Assembly (NCBI GenBank): GCA_003597955.1
Contig: QZJU01000019.1
Location: 1 to 45,171, forward strand
Source of the DNA: Candidatus Parcubacteria bacterium
GTDB lineage: Bacteria; Patescibacteriota; Patescibacteriia; PEXW01
DNA: 45,171 nucleotides
Direction of reading: 5' to 3'
This document shows positions 36,302 to 45,171 of the stretch, one piece after another (the stretch's first letter is position 1; each line of letters opens with the position of its first letter). The notes under the pieces are model-generated. The model made no database searches. It had not been told where the DNA came from and saw only the letters and a list, made by a program, of their open reading frames with translations. The position numbers were made by a program, and so were the translations under genes.

Positions 36302-36745
36302 ATGCGATTGAGAGAAGTGATGACCCACAAGGTATTTTGTCTGCAAGCAGACCAAGACATAAATTCGGCGATACATTTTTTCGCCGAGCACAAAATTACA
36401 GGCGCACCGGTGCTGGAAAAAAAACAGGTGGTGGGAGTTCTTTCTGAAAAAGACATTTTTCGCGCGCTTTACCCGAGCGTAGCTGAATTTTATGAAAACC
36501 CGGAACTCTGGATGGAAGAGGTCGAATTGGAAGCTAACGCAAAATCCATTTTGAATCAGCCGGTGAAAATTTATATGTCCAAAAATCTGATTTGCGCCAC
36601 GCCTGACACTCCGGTAATGCAGGCTGGTTCAATGATGTTGGCTCACCGGGTTCACCGCATTTTAGTCATGGATGCCGAAAAATTAGTGGGAATCGTTACA
36701 CGGGCGGAAATTTTTCGGAATTTGTTTCGACTTTATTCTAAGTAG
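36302..36745 (+). CDS. CBS-domain pair protein
   Basis: MTHKVFCLQADQDINSAIHFFAEHKITGAPVLEKKQVVGVLSEKDIFRAL; second CBS MSKNLICATPDTPVMQAGSMMLAHRVHRILVMDAEKLVGIVTRAEI. Confidence 0.9.
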   Translation: MRLREVMTHKVFCLQADQDINSAIHFFAEHKITGAPVLEKKQVVGVLSEKDIFRALYPSVAEFYENPELWMEEVELEANAKSILNQPVKIYMSKNLICATPDTPVMQAGSMMLAHRVHRILVMDAEKLVGIVTRAEIFRNLFRLYSK

Positions 36746-36747
36746 TT

Positions 36748-37662
36748 ATGCCTGAACTGCCAGAAGTCGAAACCGTCGTAAAGGGCCTGCGGTTTTTGGT
36801 CGGCAAGAAAATAAAAAATATTTTAGTGACAAAGCCTAAGCTGGTCTCGGTCGGGCCGGAGGTTTTGAGTCCCAAACGCGTTCACGGTCATCGACAGGTT
36901 AGGGAATTCGTCGCGGCGCTGAAAGGCCGGCGGATTTTAAAAGTCGCCCGGCGGGCGAAACTAATAATTATTGAGCTGGATGAAGATTGGTGGCTTTTGG
37001 TGCATTTAAAAATGGCCGGCCAGCTGATCATCCAGAAAGCCAAGCAGAAACGACTTTTGGTAAGGCTTTTGAATTCGCCCACGGCGCCATTGCAAGCCTT
37101 GCCCGGCAAACACACGCACATTGTCATAGAATTTTCTGACGGGACGAAACTTTTTTACAACGACATTCGGATTTTTGGCACATGGCGGGCGGTCAAGGCC
37201 AAAGATTTGGGCAAGGTAGATGACCTGCAGGGTTTTGGGCCCGAACCTTTGGCTAAAAATTTTACACCAGCGCTTTTAAGAAGCCGGTTGCTAAAAAGGC
37301 CAAACCTGAAAATCAAGCAAGCGCTAACCGAGCAAAGTTTATTGGCCGGCGTTGGCAACATATACGCGGATGAAACTCTTTTTGCCGCAAAGATCCGGCC
37401 GCTTAGGCAGGTAAAGAAGCTTCAGCGTCAAGAATGGCCTAAGCTTTATCAGGCCTTGCAGAAAGTTTTAAAGAAGGCCATTCTCGAGCACGGCTCTTCA
37501 GTGGGAGATTTTATCCAGACCAACGGCCAGCCTGGAAATTTTGGGAATTTTCACAAAGTCTACGATCGCAAAAACCAGCCTTGTCGAGTTTGCAAGACCC
37601 TGATTAAGAGAGTTACTCTTGGTGGCCGCAGCGCGCATTTTTGTCCGCACTGCCAGAGATAG
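36748..37662 (+). CDS. mutM: Formamidopyrimidine-DNA glycosylase
   Basis: MPELPEVETVVKGL; LLAGVGNIYADETLFAAKIRPLR; C-terminal zinc finger CRVCKTLIKRVTLGGRSAHFCPHCQ. Confidence 0.96.
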   Translation: MPELPEVETVVKGLRFLVGKKIKNILVTKPKLVSVGPEVLSPKRVHGHRQVREFVAALKGRRILKVARRAKLIIIELDEDWWLLVHLKMAGQLIIQKAKQKRLLVRLLNSPTAPLQALPGKHTHIVIEFSDGTKLFYNDIRIFGTWRAVKAKDLGKVDDLQGFGPEPLAKNFTPALLRSRLLKRPNLKIKQALTEQSLLAGVGNIYADETLFAAKIRPLRQVKKLQRQEWPKLYQALQKVLKKAILEHGSSVGDFIQTNGQPGNFGNFHKVYDRKNQPCRVCKTLIKRVTLGGRSAHFCPHCQR

Positions 37663-37738
37663 TTGTGGTCTGGAGTTTTTTGGTGTGGGGAGCCGTATCG
37701 TCAACGGCGTAGTCTAGATGGTGAAGGCGGGCAGGATT

Positions 37739-38161
37739 CTAGAAAAGTTGAGCCAGCATTCCAACGATAATGCCAATCAACGAGCCGACGATGATTTGAC
37801 TGGGCGTATGGCCCCAGCGTTCAGAAAGCAAAGGGTAAGTTTTGGCTTGAGCCTGGGGGTGTTCGCGAACCAGGCGGTTTAAAATTTTGCTGTGCACGCC
37901 GATCTCATATCGAAAGCCCATGGCGTCTCTGACCGTAAGAATCGCCAGGACCAAAGCGATGGCGAAAGCCGCCGAGCTCCAGCCTTCTTGATAACCAGCC
38001 ATGGTGGCCAAGCAGGCCACAAAAGCGGCATGGGACGACGGCATGCCGCCGTAACTGTCCCAAATGCGTTTAAGATCCAAATTGCCTTTAATCTTGTCAA
38101 CGGATAATTTCAGGATTTGGACCCCAAGAGCGGTTAATATTGGTATAATAACTATTCCCAT
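37739..38161 (-). CDS. DUF212 divergent PAP2 family protein
   Basis: GGMPSSHAAFVACLATMAGYQEGW; VRDAMGFRYEIG; LSERWGHTPSQIIVGSLIGIIVG. Confidence 0.92.
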   Translation of the reverse strand: MGIVIIPILTALGVQILKLSVDKIKGNLDLKRIWDSYGGMPSSHAAFVACLATMAGYQEGWSSAAFAIALVLAILTVRDAMGFRYEIGVHSKILNRLVREHPQAQAKTYPLLSERWGHTPSQIIVGSLIGIIVGMLAQLF

Positions 38162-38175
38162 ACTTTTTAGGATAT

Positions 38176-38991
38176 ATGGACATTATACACGCTTTTATTT
38201 TAGGTGTCGTGCAGGGTGTGACCGAATTCCTGCCGATATCCAGCTCCGGTCACCTTTTATTTTTTCACGATGTGCTTAATTTTGACATGGCAGACAGCCT
38301 CAGCTTTGACGCGGCTTTGCATTTAGGCACGCTCTTGGCGCTGATATGGTTTTTTTGGCCAGAGGTGAAAAAAATTCTCAAGGGTTTCTTAGGTTCCTTC
38401 GTAAAATGGGAAGTGAGAACAGATGAGAATCAAAAGCTAGCCTGGTTGGTGATTTTGGGTGCGATTCCCGCTGGACTCTCAGGTTTGCTTTTGGAAAATT
38501 GGCTGTCAGAAAACACGCGCAACCTTTGGCTGGTGGCCGCAACCTTACTCTTTGGTTCTGGAATATTTTGGCTGGTGGAATATTGGTCAAAACGGAAAAT
38601 TCAAACCCCGGAAATTTCTTTTCGGACTTCGTTAATCGTCGGCTTGGCCCAAGTTTTGGCTTTAGTCCCAGGAATTTCCAGATCCGGCGCGACCATTGTC
38701 GCCGGCCTTTTTCGAAAATTGGATCGGGCAAGCGCGGGTCGTTTTGCTTTTTTGATCTCTCTGCCCGTAATTGCTGGTGCCAGCCTGCTAAAACTGACCG
38801 AGATCGCCAAAAACGCGCCAATCGGACAGGAGCTTGTAGCTGTGGTTGTGGGCGTATTGGCTTCCATGCTGGCCGGGTATCTGGTAATCAAATATTTTTT
38901 GAAATTTTTACAAAAACATTCACTTTCGGCTTTTGCCTGGTACCGGGTCTTAGCTGCGCTGGTCATCGCTGTTTATTTATTAACCAGTTAA
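38176..38991 (+). CDS. uppP: Undecaprenyl-diphosphatase
   Basis: FILGVVQGVTEFLPISSSGHLLFFHDVL; LVPGISRSGATIVAGLF. Confidence 0.96.
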   Translation: MDIIHAFILGVVQGVTEFLPISSSGHLLFFHDVLNFDMADSLSFDAALHLGTLLALIWFFWPEVKKILKGFLGSFVKWEVRTDENQKLAWLVILGAIPAGLSGLLLENWLSENTRNLWLVAATLLFGSGIFWLVEYWSKRKIQTPEISFRTSLIVGLAQVLALVPGISRSGATIVAGLFRKLDRASAGRFAFLISLPVIAGASLLKLTEIAKNAPIGQELVAVVVGVLASMLAGYLVIKYFLKFLQKHSLSAFAWYRVLAALVIAVYLLTS

Positions 38992-39001
38992 AAAATTTTT
39001 T

Positions 39002-39035
39002 AAAACCCCTGAACTTTGAATTTCAGGGGTTTTTC
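39002..39035. terminator. Bidirectional intrinsic terminator
   Basis: AAAACCCCTGAA...TTTCAGGGGTTTTT between convergent genes. Confidence 0.85.
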
Positions 39036-39037
39036 GT

Positions 39038-40345
39038 TTAAACGGGTTTTTGATCAGGCGGTCCGGAATCTTTAAGCTCCACGCGCTGATAGTAAACGCT
39101 GATGAAAATAACGCTTATGCCTAAGACCGTCCAAGGCCACCAGAGGTAAGTGTTGTTGCAAAAAAGCTGGGAATAGATCAGTAACAAGCCCAGCGTCAAA
39201 ACGCCCGGTGCAACCCACCAGAGTTTGAAAGGTTTTTTGATCAACCAAGTAAAGTAAGCGGCCAGAGCGATAATTTGTAAAAGCAGAATGATAATGGTCC
39301 AGGGGTGGGCGATGTTTTTACAATTTTCGACTGGCGCAGTTGACTGCAAACTATTTGAATTTTCAAAATTCTCAGTCACCGGGACTTTTTCGATTTCTTC
39401 AGCAGACACGCGGGGAGCGCGAGCAATGGTTTTGGGTTTTTGCACGGAAACTATTTCGTCAGTTGTCTCTGTGGCGCTGGGCTCAGCGCCGTTAACTATA
39501 ATGGAAACAATTGTTCGTTCGCCCGAAACTTCGGCGATTAAATTTGTTTGACCGGGTTTTAAGGCTTTCAGTTTTCCATCCTTTGAAACTTTAGCCACTT
39601 TTGGGTTTGTGGTCTGCCAACTTACATTTGTTGTTATCTGATTGCCGGCGGCGTCCGTGGCCTTTGCATTGAAATTAAATTGATCGCCAATGTCCAAATT
39701 TACTTTCTCGCCCGGCGTTATCTCCAAATTTTTTACCGAGCCCGGAGTGACCGTAACGGGAAAACCGGCGGTCTGGCCTTGGAAGCTTGCGCTGACTTGC
39801 CAATTGCCGACTGAATGCGGCTGATAACCTTCTGCGGTAACTTGGCCAGAGGGATCGGTTGTGGAAAAAACTGATTCTTTTGTCACATCCCAGCTATTGC
39901 CATTGCTGTCCAAAGCATAAACCCGAATTGGCAAAAAACCGTCAGTCGGCAGGCTGGCCTGGACAGGCAGGATATTTAATTTACTTATGGGCCCATGGGT
40001 AATGCTAATGCTGGCCGTGGCGCTTAAACCCTGGTAAAGGCCAGTCAAAACCCATGTACCTTGGGCTATGGCGACAAATTCGCCCCTTTGACCTGGAATT
40101 CCAGTAAAGCCGCCTCCTGGCAGCTCAAATCTGGCTTTTTGGGTTACATCAGCGCTTGTACCGTCGTTATACAGGGCAGTTAGGGTGAAAACTGCTGTTT
40201 GGCCGGAAACCAAGCTAAGTTGGCCTGGAGACAGGCTAAGGCCGGTCAAAACCGGGCCTTCAGCAGCAAATGCCTGGTTTATGGGTAGAATTATCAAACC
40301 AAGGCTAAGGCAGGACGCAAGTAAGATGCTTTTAAGTTTTCGCAT
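39038..40345 (-). CDS. Surface protein with BIG2-type bacterial Ig-like domains and C-terminal TM helices
   Basis: Signal peptide; LSLSPGQLSLVSGQTAVFTLTALYNDGTSADVTQ; SWQTTNPKVAKVSKDGKLKALKPGQTNLIAEVSG. Confidence 0.85.
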   Translation of the reverse strand: MRKLKSILLASCLSLGLIILPINQAFAAEGPVLTGLSLSPGQLSLVSGQTAVFTLTALYNDGTSADVTQKARFELPGGGFTGIPGQRGEFVAIAQGTWVLTGLYQGLSATASISITHGPISKLNILPVQASLPTDGFLPIRVYALDSNGNSWDVTKESVFSTTDPSGQVTAEGYQPHSVGNWQVSASFQGQTAGFPVTVTPGSVKNLEITPGEKVNLDIGDQFNFNAKATDAAGNQITTNVSWQTTNPKVAKVSKDGKLKALKPGQTNLIAEVSGERTIVSIIVNGAEPSATETTDEIVSVQKPKTIARAPRVSAEEIEKVPVTENFENSNSLQSTAPVENCKNIAHPWTIIILLLQIIALAAYFTWLIKKPFKLWWVAPGVLTLGLLLIYSQLFCNNTYLWWPWTVLGISVIFISVYYQRVELKDSGPPDQKPV

Positions 40346-40361
40346 GGGTTTTGTTATAAAA

Positions 40362-40461
40362 AAAGGCTAATAGTCGTCAAAAATCTTAGGAAAATCTTGA
40401 GAAAACCTTTTAATCGAGGTTTTCGGAATTTTCGAATAATTTTTGCTTACTATTAGCCTTT
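40362..40461 (-). promoter_or_regulatory. ~100-nt imperfect hairpin followed by U7, directly upstream of the 40345 start codon
   Basis: AAAGGCTAATAGT/ACTATTAGCCTTT outer stem with inner CAAAAAT/ATTTTTG, AAAAT/ATTTT and AAAACC/GGTTTT segments; minus strand continues TTTTTTTATAACAAAACCC-ATG. Confidence 0.6.
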
Positions 40462-40672
40462 AAGGATTTTTTGAGGCTTTTTGGGGATGTGATTGATGGA
40501 GATTTATACTCCAGAAGGAACAAAGGTTTTTGTCAAGTTTATTTTGGATTTTTTGAAAACACTTAAGAGCTTTTGCCCCTCCTTTGGCAAATGTACAAAA
40601 TTTAATTAGTTTTGGTTTTTGTGAAAATAGATTAGCAAAGATACGGCCATTGGTCAAAATCCCGGGATTTGT

Positions 40673-42148
40673 TTAAACCGAAAACCAGATTTTGCCCAAA
40701 ACCTTGACTGCGGGCGCGATTTTTTGCAAAAAGTGGAATTTCATAAGTAAAAACCCAGAAGCAATGGCGATAACCGCCAATGTTTGGCCAATGATATGGG
40801 CGTGCTGGACGCGGATTTTTACGAAGATGTTGATTGCCAAGGCAATAGCCAAGAACAACAAAACGCCTAGGTAGAAATTATCCACAAAATTCATTAGCTT
40901 GCTGACAATGTCGTTGGGCGCTTGTTTGGTGACTTCCTGGCTGATGATTTCTGGGGTTGAGGCTGTTTCCGGAACTATCGGGGCACCAGCTTGAGTTTCA
41001 ATTTGCGGTTCTTGAACTTGCGCCACTGCCGTGGGTGCGACCGTGTTAATTTCAAAATCCACGACGGTATTTGGCACCTGCGTGCCGTCGGCTGTAAACA
41101 AAGAGAATTTTTCAAGATTTGAACCGGCCTGGTCTGGCGCTTTTATTTTCCATTCAAAACGCGTTACACCCTTAGGCGCGACCTCAGTTTCCAAACTGGC
41201 GATTGTAGATTTGCTTTCCCAGCTCGCATCAGCCAGTGCCGATTCGCGTTGTTTCGGTTCTGTGGTTGCAAGTTTTAAACTCTCGGGTTTCCATGCCGAA
41301 TCGCCGGTGTTTTTGAATTCGGCCCAGACTTCCACGGCAGCGCCCGTAAATAATGTGAATTTTTCTTGGCTCTGCTGGATAAAATCGCCTTTGGGCAAGG
41401 CCGTGACCTCGGCTTGCACCTTTGGTTGAGTGGAAGGTTTAGGCGCGGTTGAAGTTTGTTTGGGCGGAGCAGTGGTTGCGACCTTCTTGGGTTTTGGCGT
41501 GGTCACTTTGGCTACCGGAGTTTTTTTGGCAACTTGGGTGCCGAACATTTCCACCAGCACAGTGGTTTCCACGCCGTCCATGGCGCCGGTGACCACGGCC
41601 ACGCCGATTTCCTTGTAGCGTTTGTTCAAAATGTTTTCGCGGTGAGAAGTGCTGGCCATAAGCGCGCTATGGGCGGCTTCAGGCGTGGTAAAGTCAATGG
41701 CCAAGTTTTCGCCGGCCACAGCGTAGTCGTAGCCCGTTGAATCAATCCATGTCCAAAAGCGCTTGCCTTCGGGTGTAGTGTGGGCAAAATAATTTTTGGA
41801 AAGCATGTCTTTGGCTTTATTCAGAGCAGCCTGGACCAGCTTAGGATTGGATGTTAATGCGTTCAATTTTGAATTCTGGCGGGATTCATTGGTTAAACTG
41901 ATTATGGTGCTGGCCGTGTAAGCTGCATATTCGGCTTGATTGGGGAAAGCCGCAAACAGAAAAACCGCACTTGCGATTTTTGCGGAAATCAAAATATAAG
42001 CATAAATTTTTAAAGCCCGAGTCCGTAAAGCGTGCGGCTGGTGGTTGTTGCCTTCATGCGGAATAAACCAGTGTTTCGCGTGATGTTTTACGCGGTGAAT
42101 CATACGCTTGGGCAAAGGGTTGTCATTGGAATTTTTTTCGGTCTTCAT
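40673..42148 (-). CDS. CAP/SCP-domain membrane protein with NBR1-like Ig domain
   Basis: SLTNESRQNSKLNALTSNPKLVQAALNKAKDMLSKNYFAHTTPEGKRFWTWIDSTGYDYAVAGENLAIDF...STSHRENILNKRYKEIGVAVV; EVWAEFKNTGDSAWKPES. Confidence 0.9.
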   Translation of the reverse strand: MKTEKNSNDNPLPKRMIHRVKHHAKHWFIPHEGNNHQPHALRTRALKIYAYILISAKIASAVFLFAAFPNQAEYAAYTASTIISLTNESRQNSKLNALTSNPKLVQAALNKAKDMLSKNYFAHTTPEGKRFWTWIDSTGYDYAVAGENLAIDFTTPEAAHSALMASTSHRENILNKRYKEIGVAVVTGAMDGVETTVLVEMFGTQVAKKTPVAKVTTPKPKKVATTAPPKQTSTAPKPSTQPKVQAEVTALPKGDFIQQSQEKFTLFTGAAVEVWAEFKNTGDSAWKPESLKLATTEPKQRESALADASWESKSTIASLETEVAPKGVTRFEWKIKAPDQAGSNLEKFSLFTADGTQVPNTVVDFEINTVAPTAVAQVQEPQIETQAGAPIVPETASTPEIISQEVTKQAPNDIVSKLMNFVDNFYLGVLLFLAIALAINIFVKIRVQHAHIIGQTLAVIAIASGFLLMKFHFLQKIAPAVKVLGKIWFSV

Positions 42149-42260
42149 AACACATTAGAATATCACAAAATACCCTTTAAGTCAAGTATAATGGGTGAAT
42201 AAGCGGGTTAGCAAGTTTTTTTGCTATTGCGAAGTGCCCCCGTCCCGTAATGAAAATTGA

Positions 42261-42980
42261 TTAAAGCAATTCCCCAATCACCACCAGCCTTTCCTTAGTT
42301 GAAAACAATGGATGGCAAGTAAAAACCGTGAGCTTGGGTTCCTGCGTGGGTTCGGCAATGTCCGTGTTTTGGCGCGGGACGATTTTGATCTGCCCAACGC
42401 GATAGTCATATTCCTTGCCTTGCCAGTAAACAATCATAATGTCACCGACGCTAAGCTTGTCCAACAAGTACAGGGTCAGATTTGAAGGCGGGCGGTAGCG
42501 AAAGCGGTGGGCGGAGAGCACGGTGTTGCCGCCGATTTTCGGCGTCGAAGAATTCGGAATTCGCCAGGCGCCACGGTTTAAAGCAGAATTTTCATTCTGG
42601 CCTTCAACAATTGGTAAGTTCACTCCGATTTTGGGAATAACTAATCTATTATCCGGCGGCCGGGAACGGGAAATGACTCTTGCCTTAACGCGCTTTGCGC
42701 TGGTTGAGGCGTTTATATTTTGAGGTTGATTGGTATTATTACTGGCTTGGTCTTGTGTTTCAAATGCTGAAACTGCAATTGTGCCGTCAGGCGCTATCAG
42801 ATTGCTTTCGTAAGGAAACACCGGTTCCTCGGCACTGGAAACTGGACCGGTTAGGTAATAGCGAACAATTGGCCAGAGCGGGTAAGTTAAGATTATAATG
42901 CCGGCCGCAATCAGAAGAAGGCCCGCCCAAAGGGCGGGCCCTCTCTTTCTTGGTTGACTCGTTGTTTGAAAGTCAACCAT
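42261..42980 (-). CDS. Sortase
   Basis: N-terminal TM; NRLVIPKIGVNLPIVEG; TVLSAHRFRYRP; LTVFTCHPLFSTKERLVVIGEL (His, Cys, Arg). Confidence 0.92.
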   Translation of the reverse strand: MVDFQTTSQPRKRGPALWAGLLLIAAGIIILTYPLWPIVRYYLTGPVSSAEEPVFPYESNLIAPDGTIAVSAFETQDQASNNTNQPQNINASTSAKRVKARVISRSRPPDNRLVIPKIGVNLPIVEGQNENSALNRGAWRIPNSSTPKIGGNTVLSAHRFRYRPPSNLTLYLLDKLSVGDIMIVYWQGKEYDYRVGQIKIVPRQNTDIAEPTQEPKLTVFTCHPLFSTKERLVVIGELL

Positions 42981-42986
42981 TAACTT

Positions 42987-45171
42987 TTACGCCAAATTAT
43001 CAGCTTGGTTCCGGCGGCGGATTAAGACATAACCGAGGACGATTAAGCTTAAGCCTAAAGCCGCGATACCGGCGTCAGTCAAACCTGCGCCCGTGTCAAC
43101 GGTTTCCGCCAAGACGCGACCGCGCTTGACTTCAACCGGAGCGCTGGCGACTAAGCGGCCGTGATTGTCAGCTGTGACGATAGCCACATTTTCGTAATCG
43201 CCGGCTGGCACGCTGGCGCCAACTTTAACCTGGTAATTCACCGTTTTGGTTTCGCCAGGATTGATGTCGCCAATTTGCCAAGACTTAGTGGTTTCTTCGG
43301 TATTGAAGAAGGTGAAGCCTAACGGCATAATGTCTTCAAGTTTGACATTCAAGGCAGCGCCCGTGCCGGTGTTCTTGATTTCAACTGTGTAAGTGAGGAC
43401 ATCATTCGGTGCGGCCGTGGTTTTGTTCACGGATTTCTTGAGCTGCAAAATCGGCTGGGTTTGCTCGCCCAAAACTTTGGGCACTTTGACTTCCACTGTT
43501 ACTTTGGTGGAAACTTCAGCCGCATTGTCAGCTTTGGCCTTGGCCATGTTGTCGTAATCGCCGGCCGTGGCACTGGGCGAAACATTGACCGCGTAAGACA
43601 CGGTTTTTTCTTCGCCCACCGCAAGGTTGCCTAAACTGAAAGTCTTGGTTGAGACGCCGCCATCAACAAAGGCAAAGCCGGCTGGCAAAGTGTCGGTTAA
43701 GGTGACATTGATTGCCGTGTCAGTGCCGATATTTTTGACCTTAACTGCATAAGTTACGGGATCGCCGGGATTTACAATATTTGCGCTCACCGTCTTGGTG
43801 ATTTGCAATTGCGGAGCGGTTGCGGCTTTGACATCTGCCTGGGCAAAGAGCGGATCAACTTCTGCGCTTTGGATTTTTGCCACATTCGGGATCACAGTTC
43901 CGTTTGGCACGGAAATGTCGGTTTTAACGACCAAGGTCAAAGTCCCGTTCTCGCCTGGGTTTCGATTGCCCAGATCCCAAGCCACGGAGCTGACTGGTGT
44001 GCCAGTCTGGCTCATATTGCAAGTGCCGGCCGTGGTGCCGCAACTCATAGAAACATAAGTGGTGTTGGCTGGGATCGGGTCAGTCACCAAGACGTTTGTG
44101 GCTTGCGAATTGCCAGCCACTGACCAGGTAATAGTGTATGTGACATCTTCCAAGCCGCCGACAGTTGCCGGGTTAGCCGTCTTTTCAATACCCAAGGTTG
44201 GCGCGGCGTGGACCGTGGTTGTAATGTCGTCTTTGTCGCACTTTTGTCGCCTCAAGTCTTCGCCATTGGAGAAGAACGGTTCGCCATCAGGAATTTCACC
44301 CAAACCGCAGATGTTTCCTGTGTTGGAAATTACAGTTTGGTTTGGCAGGGGACTGTTGACTTTTACGGTCAAGGTCACTGAACCGTTGGCGTTAGGATTA
44401 AAGCTGCCCAGATTCCATCTGACCGTGTTGCCGTCTAGGAAACCGCCATCGGAAGCCGAAACAAAAGTGGTGTTCACTGGAATTTCATCAAAGAGGTTGA
44501 CTTCCACGGGCGTGTTGCCGGTGACAGACCAGTTAAGTGTGTAAGTCAGGTTGTCGCCCGCTTCCACGATTTCTTTGTCCGCGGTTTTTTCAATGTCAAC
44601 ATTAAATTCATTTTTTCGGTTCCAGAAATCGTAGGACGGCGCTTCGCCATAGCCCGTGCCTGAAGTCACCACGACAGTGTGGTAATTCGGATCAACGGGC
44701 TGCATTTGGGTCCAGCCATACATCAGGTTTTCATAAACCTTGTAAGTACCTGGCAGAAGGCCGGTGAATTCATAATAACCATCTGGCCATTCGCCCGCAC
44801 CCGTGACGACGCAGTTTTCCTGCGGCTGAATTGTAAGCTCTTGGATAACCCGATCAAGCACAATTTGTTGTTTGACTAGGCAGATGGTCCAACCGTCCAA
44901 GGTGTTTTCAGTGTTCCAGTCATATTTGTAGCCGGTGATGCGGCCGTTGTGGAAGTTGGCGAATTCTAAGTTTTGGTTTTGGCCAGAGCTGGCATTTACC
45001 ACATAGTTATTCGGTTCAACCGGATAGGTTTGCGTCCAGCCGTCCTGGTTGGCTTCGGAAACAGTGTATGATCCTGGCCCCAGGTTGCTGAAGGTCGTGC
45101 AACCTTCAACCGTGGATTGGCTGGTTTGATTCAGATTAATCTGCCAGCCGCCTTCGCCTGTGTACAGCGGG
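42987..45171 (-). CDS. Surface protein with DUF11 repeats, C-terminal TM and RRR tail (5' end beyond window)
   Basis: Repeated NPGDPVTYAVKVKNIGTDTAINVTLTDTLPAGF-type DUF11 units; C-terminus ETVDTGAGLTDAGIAALGLSLIVLGYVLIRRRNQADNLA; frame open to 45171. Confidence 0.9.
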   Translation of the reverse strand, partial: PLYTGEGGWQINLNQTSQSTVEGCTTFSNLGPGSYTVSEANQDGWTQTYPVEPNNYVVNASSGQNQNLEFANFHNGRITGYKYDWNTENTLDGWTICLVKQQIVLDRVIQELTIQPQENCVVTGAGEWPDGYYEFTGLLPGTYKVYENLMYGWTQMQPVDPNYHTVVVTSGTGYGEAPSYDFWNRKNEFNVDIEKTADKEIVEAGDNLTYTLNWSVTGNTPVEVNLFDEIPVNTTFVSASDGGFLDGNTVRWNLGSFNPNANGSVTLTVKVNSPLPNQTVISNTGNICGLGEIPDGEPFFSNGEDLRRQKCDKDDITTTVHAAPTLGIEKTANPATVGGLEDVTYTITWSVAGNSQATNVLVTDPIPANTTYVSMSCGTTAGTCNMSQTGTPVSSVAWDLGNRNPGENGTLTLVVKTDISVPNGTVIPNVAKIQSAEVDPLFAQADVKAATAPQLQITKTVSANIVNPGDPVTYAVKVKNIGTDTAINVTLTDTLPAGFAFVDGGVSTKTFSLGNLAVGEEKTVSYAVNVSPSATAGDYDNMAKAKADNAAEVSTKVTVEVKVPKVLGEQTQPILQLKKSVNKTTAAPNDVLTYTVEIKNTGTGAALNVKLEDIMPLGFTFFNTEETTKSWQIGDINPGETKTVNYQVKVGASVPAGDYENVAIVTADNHGRLVASAPVEVKRGRVLAETVDTGAGLTDAGIAALGLSLIVLGYVLIRRRNQADNLA

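Noticed and set aside
38378-39041. ORFs 38378..38821 (-) and 38499..39041 (+) within uppP
   Set aside because: Alternative-frame shadows of a full-length uppP.
43795-44544. Plus-strand ORFs across the DUF11 gene
   Set aside because: Antisense to a long repetitive coding sequence; no protein-family features.

Overview
The window is a densely packed bacterial chromosome segment. Gene content and style suggest a Patescibacteria/CPR-like genome (inference only). Recognisable genes include a 5'-truncated hsp20, dnaK, dnaJ, cysS, a dus-family gene, a CorA-like transporter, a membrane-anchored single-ring ClpA/B-type AAA+ protein, a Fe/Mn superoxide dismutase, an Elp3 homologue, dnaX, ispH, an MIP18-like gene, a ZIP transporter, a phosphomannomutase, a CaCA exchanger, uppS, mutM and uppP. 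Cell-surface genes include a CAP-domain protein, a sortase and a DUF11 protein cut by the right edge. There are two tRNA genes, Gln(CTG) and Pro(CGG), both on the minus strand with encoded CCA. Strongest leads: (1) a run of up to five short minus-strand transcription units at 5190-6390, each a candidate promoter followed by an intrinsic terminator and with no obvious ORF, which looks like a tandem small-RNA array with C-rich anti-Shine-Dalgarno-like linkers; (2) a head-to-head pair of a Trm9/ALKBH8-like methyltransferase and an Elp3 homologue, suggesting a compact bacterial wobble-uridine (cm5U to mcm5U-like) pathway; (3) a roughly 1 kb module (DUF protein plus clan AA aspartic protease) with TGTCAA/TTGACA ends, abutting a truncated serine recombinase and tRNA-Gln; (4) an interspersed palindromic repeat family, including a GIY-YIG gene flanked by copies; (5) a ~100-nt imperfect hairpin plus U-tract just upstream of a surface-protein start codon; (6) a small ORF with an apparent -1 frameshift at an A6 run. 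All calls come from reading the sequence and the supplied ORF track; no searches or folding were run.
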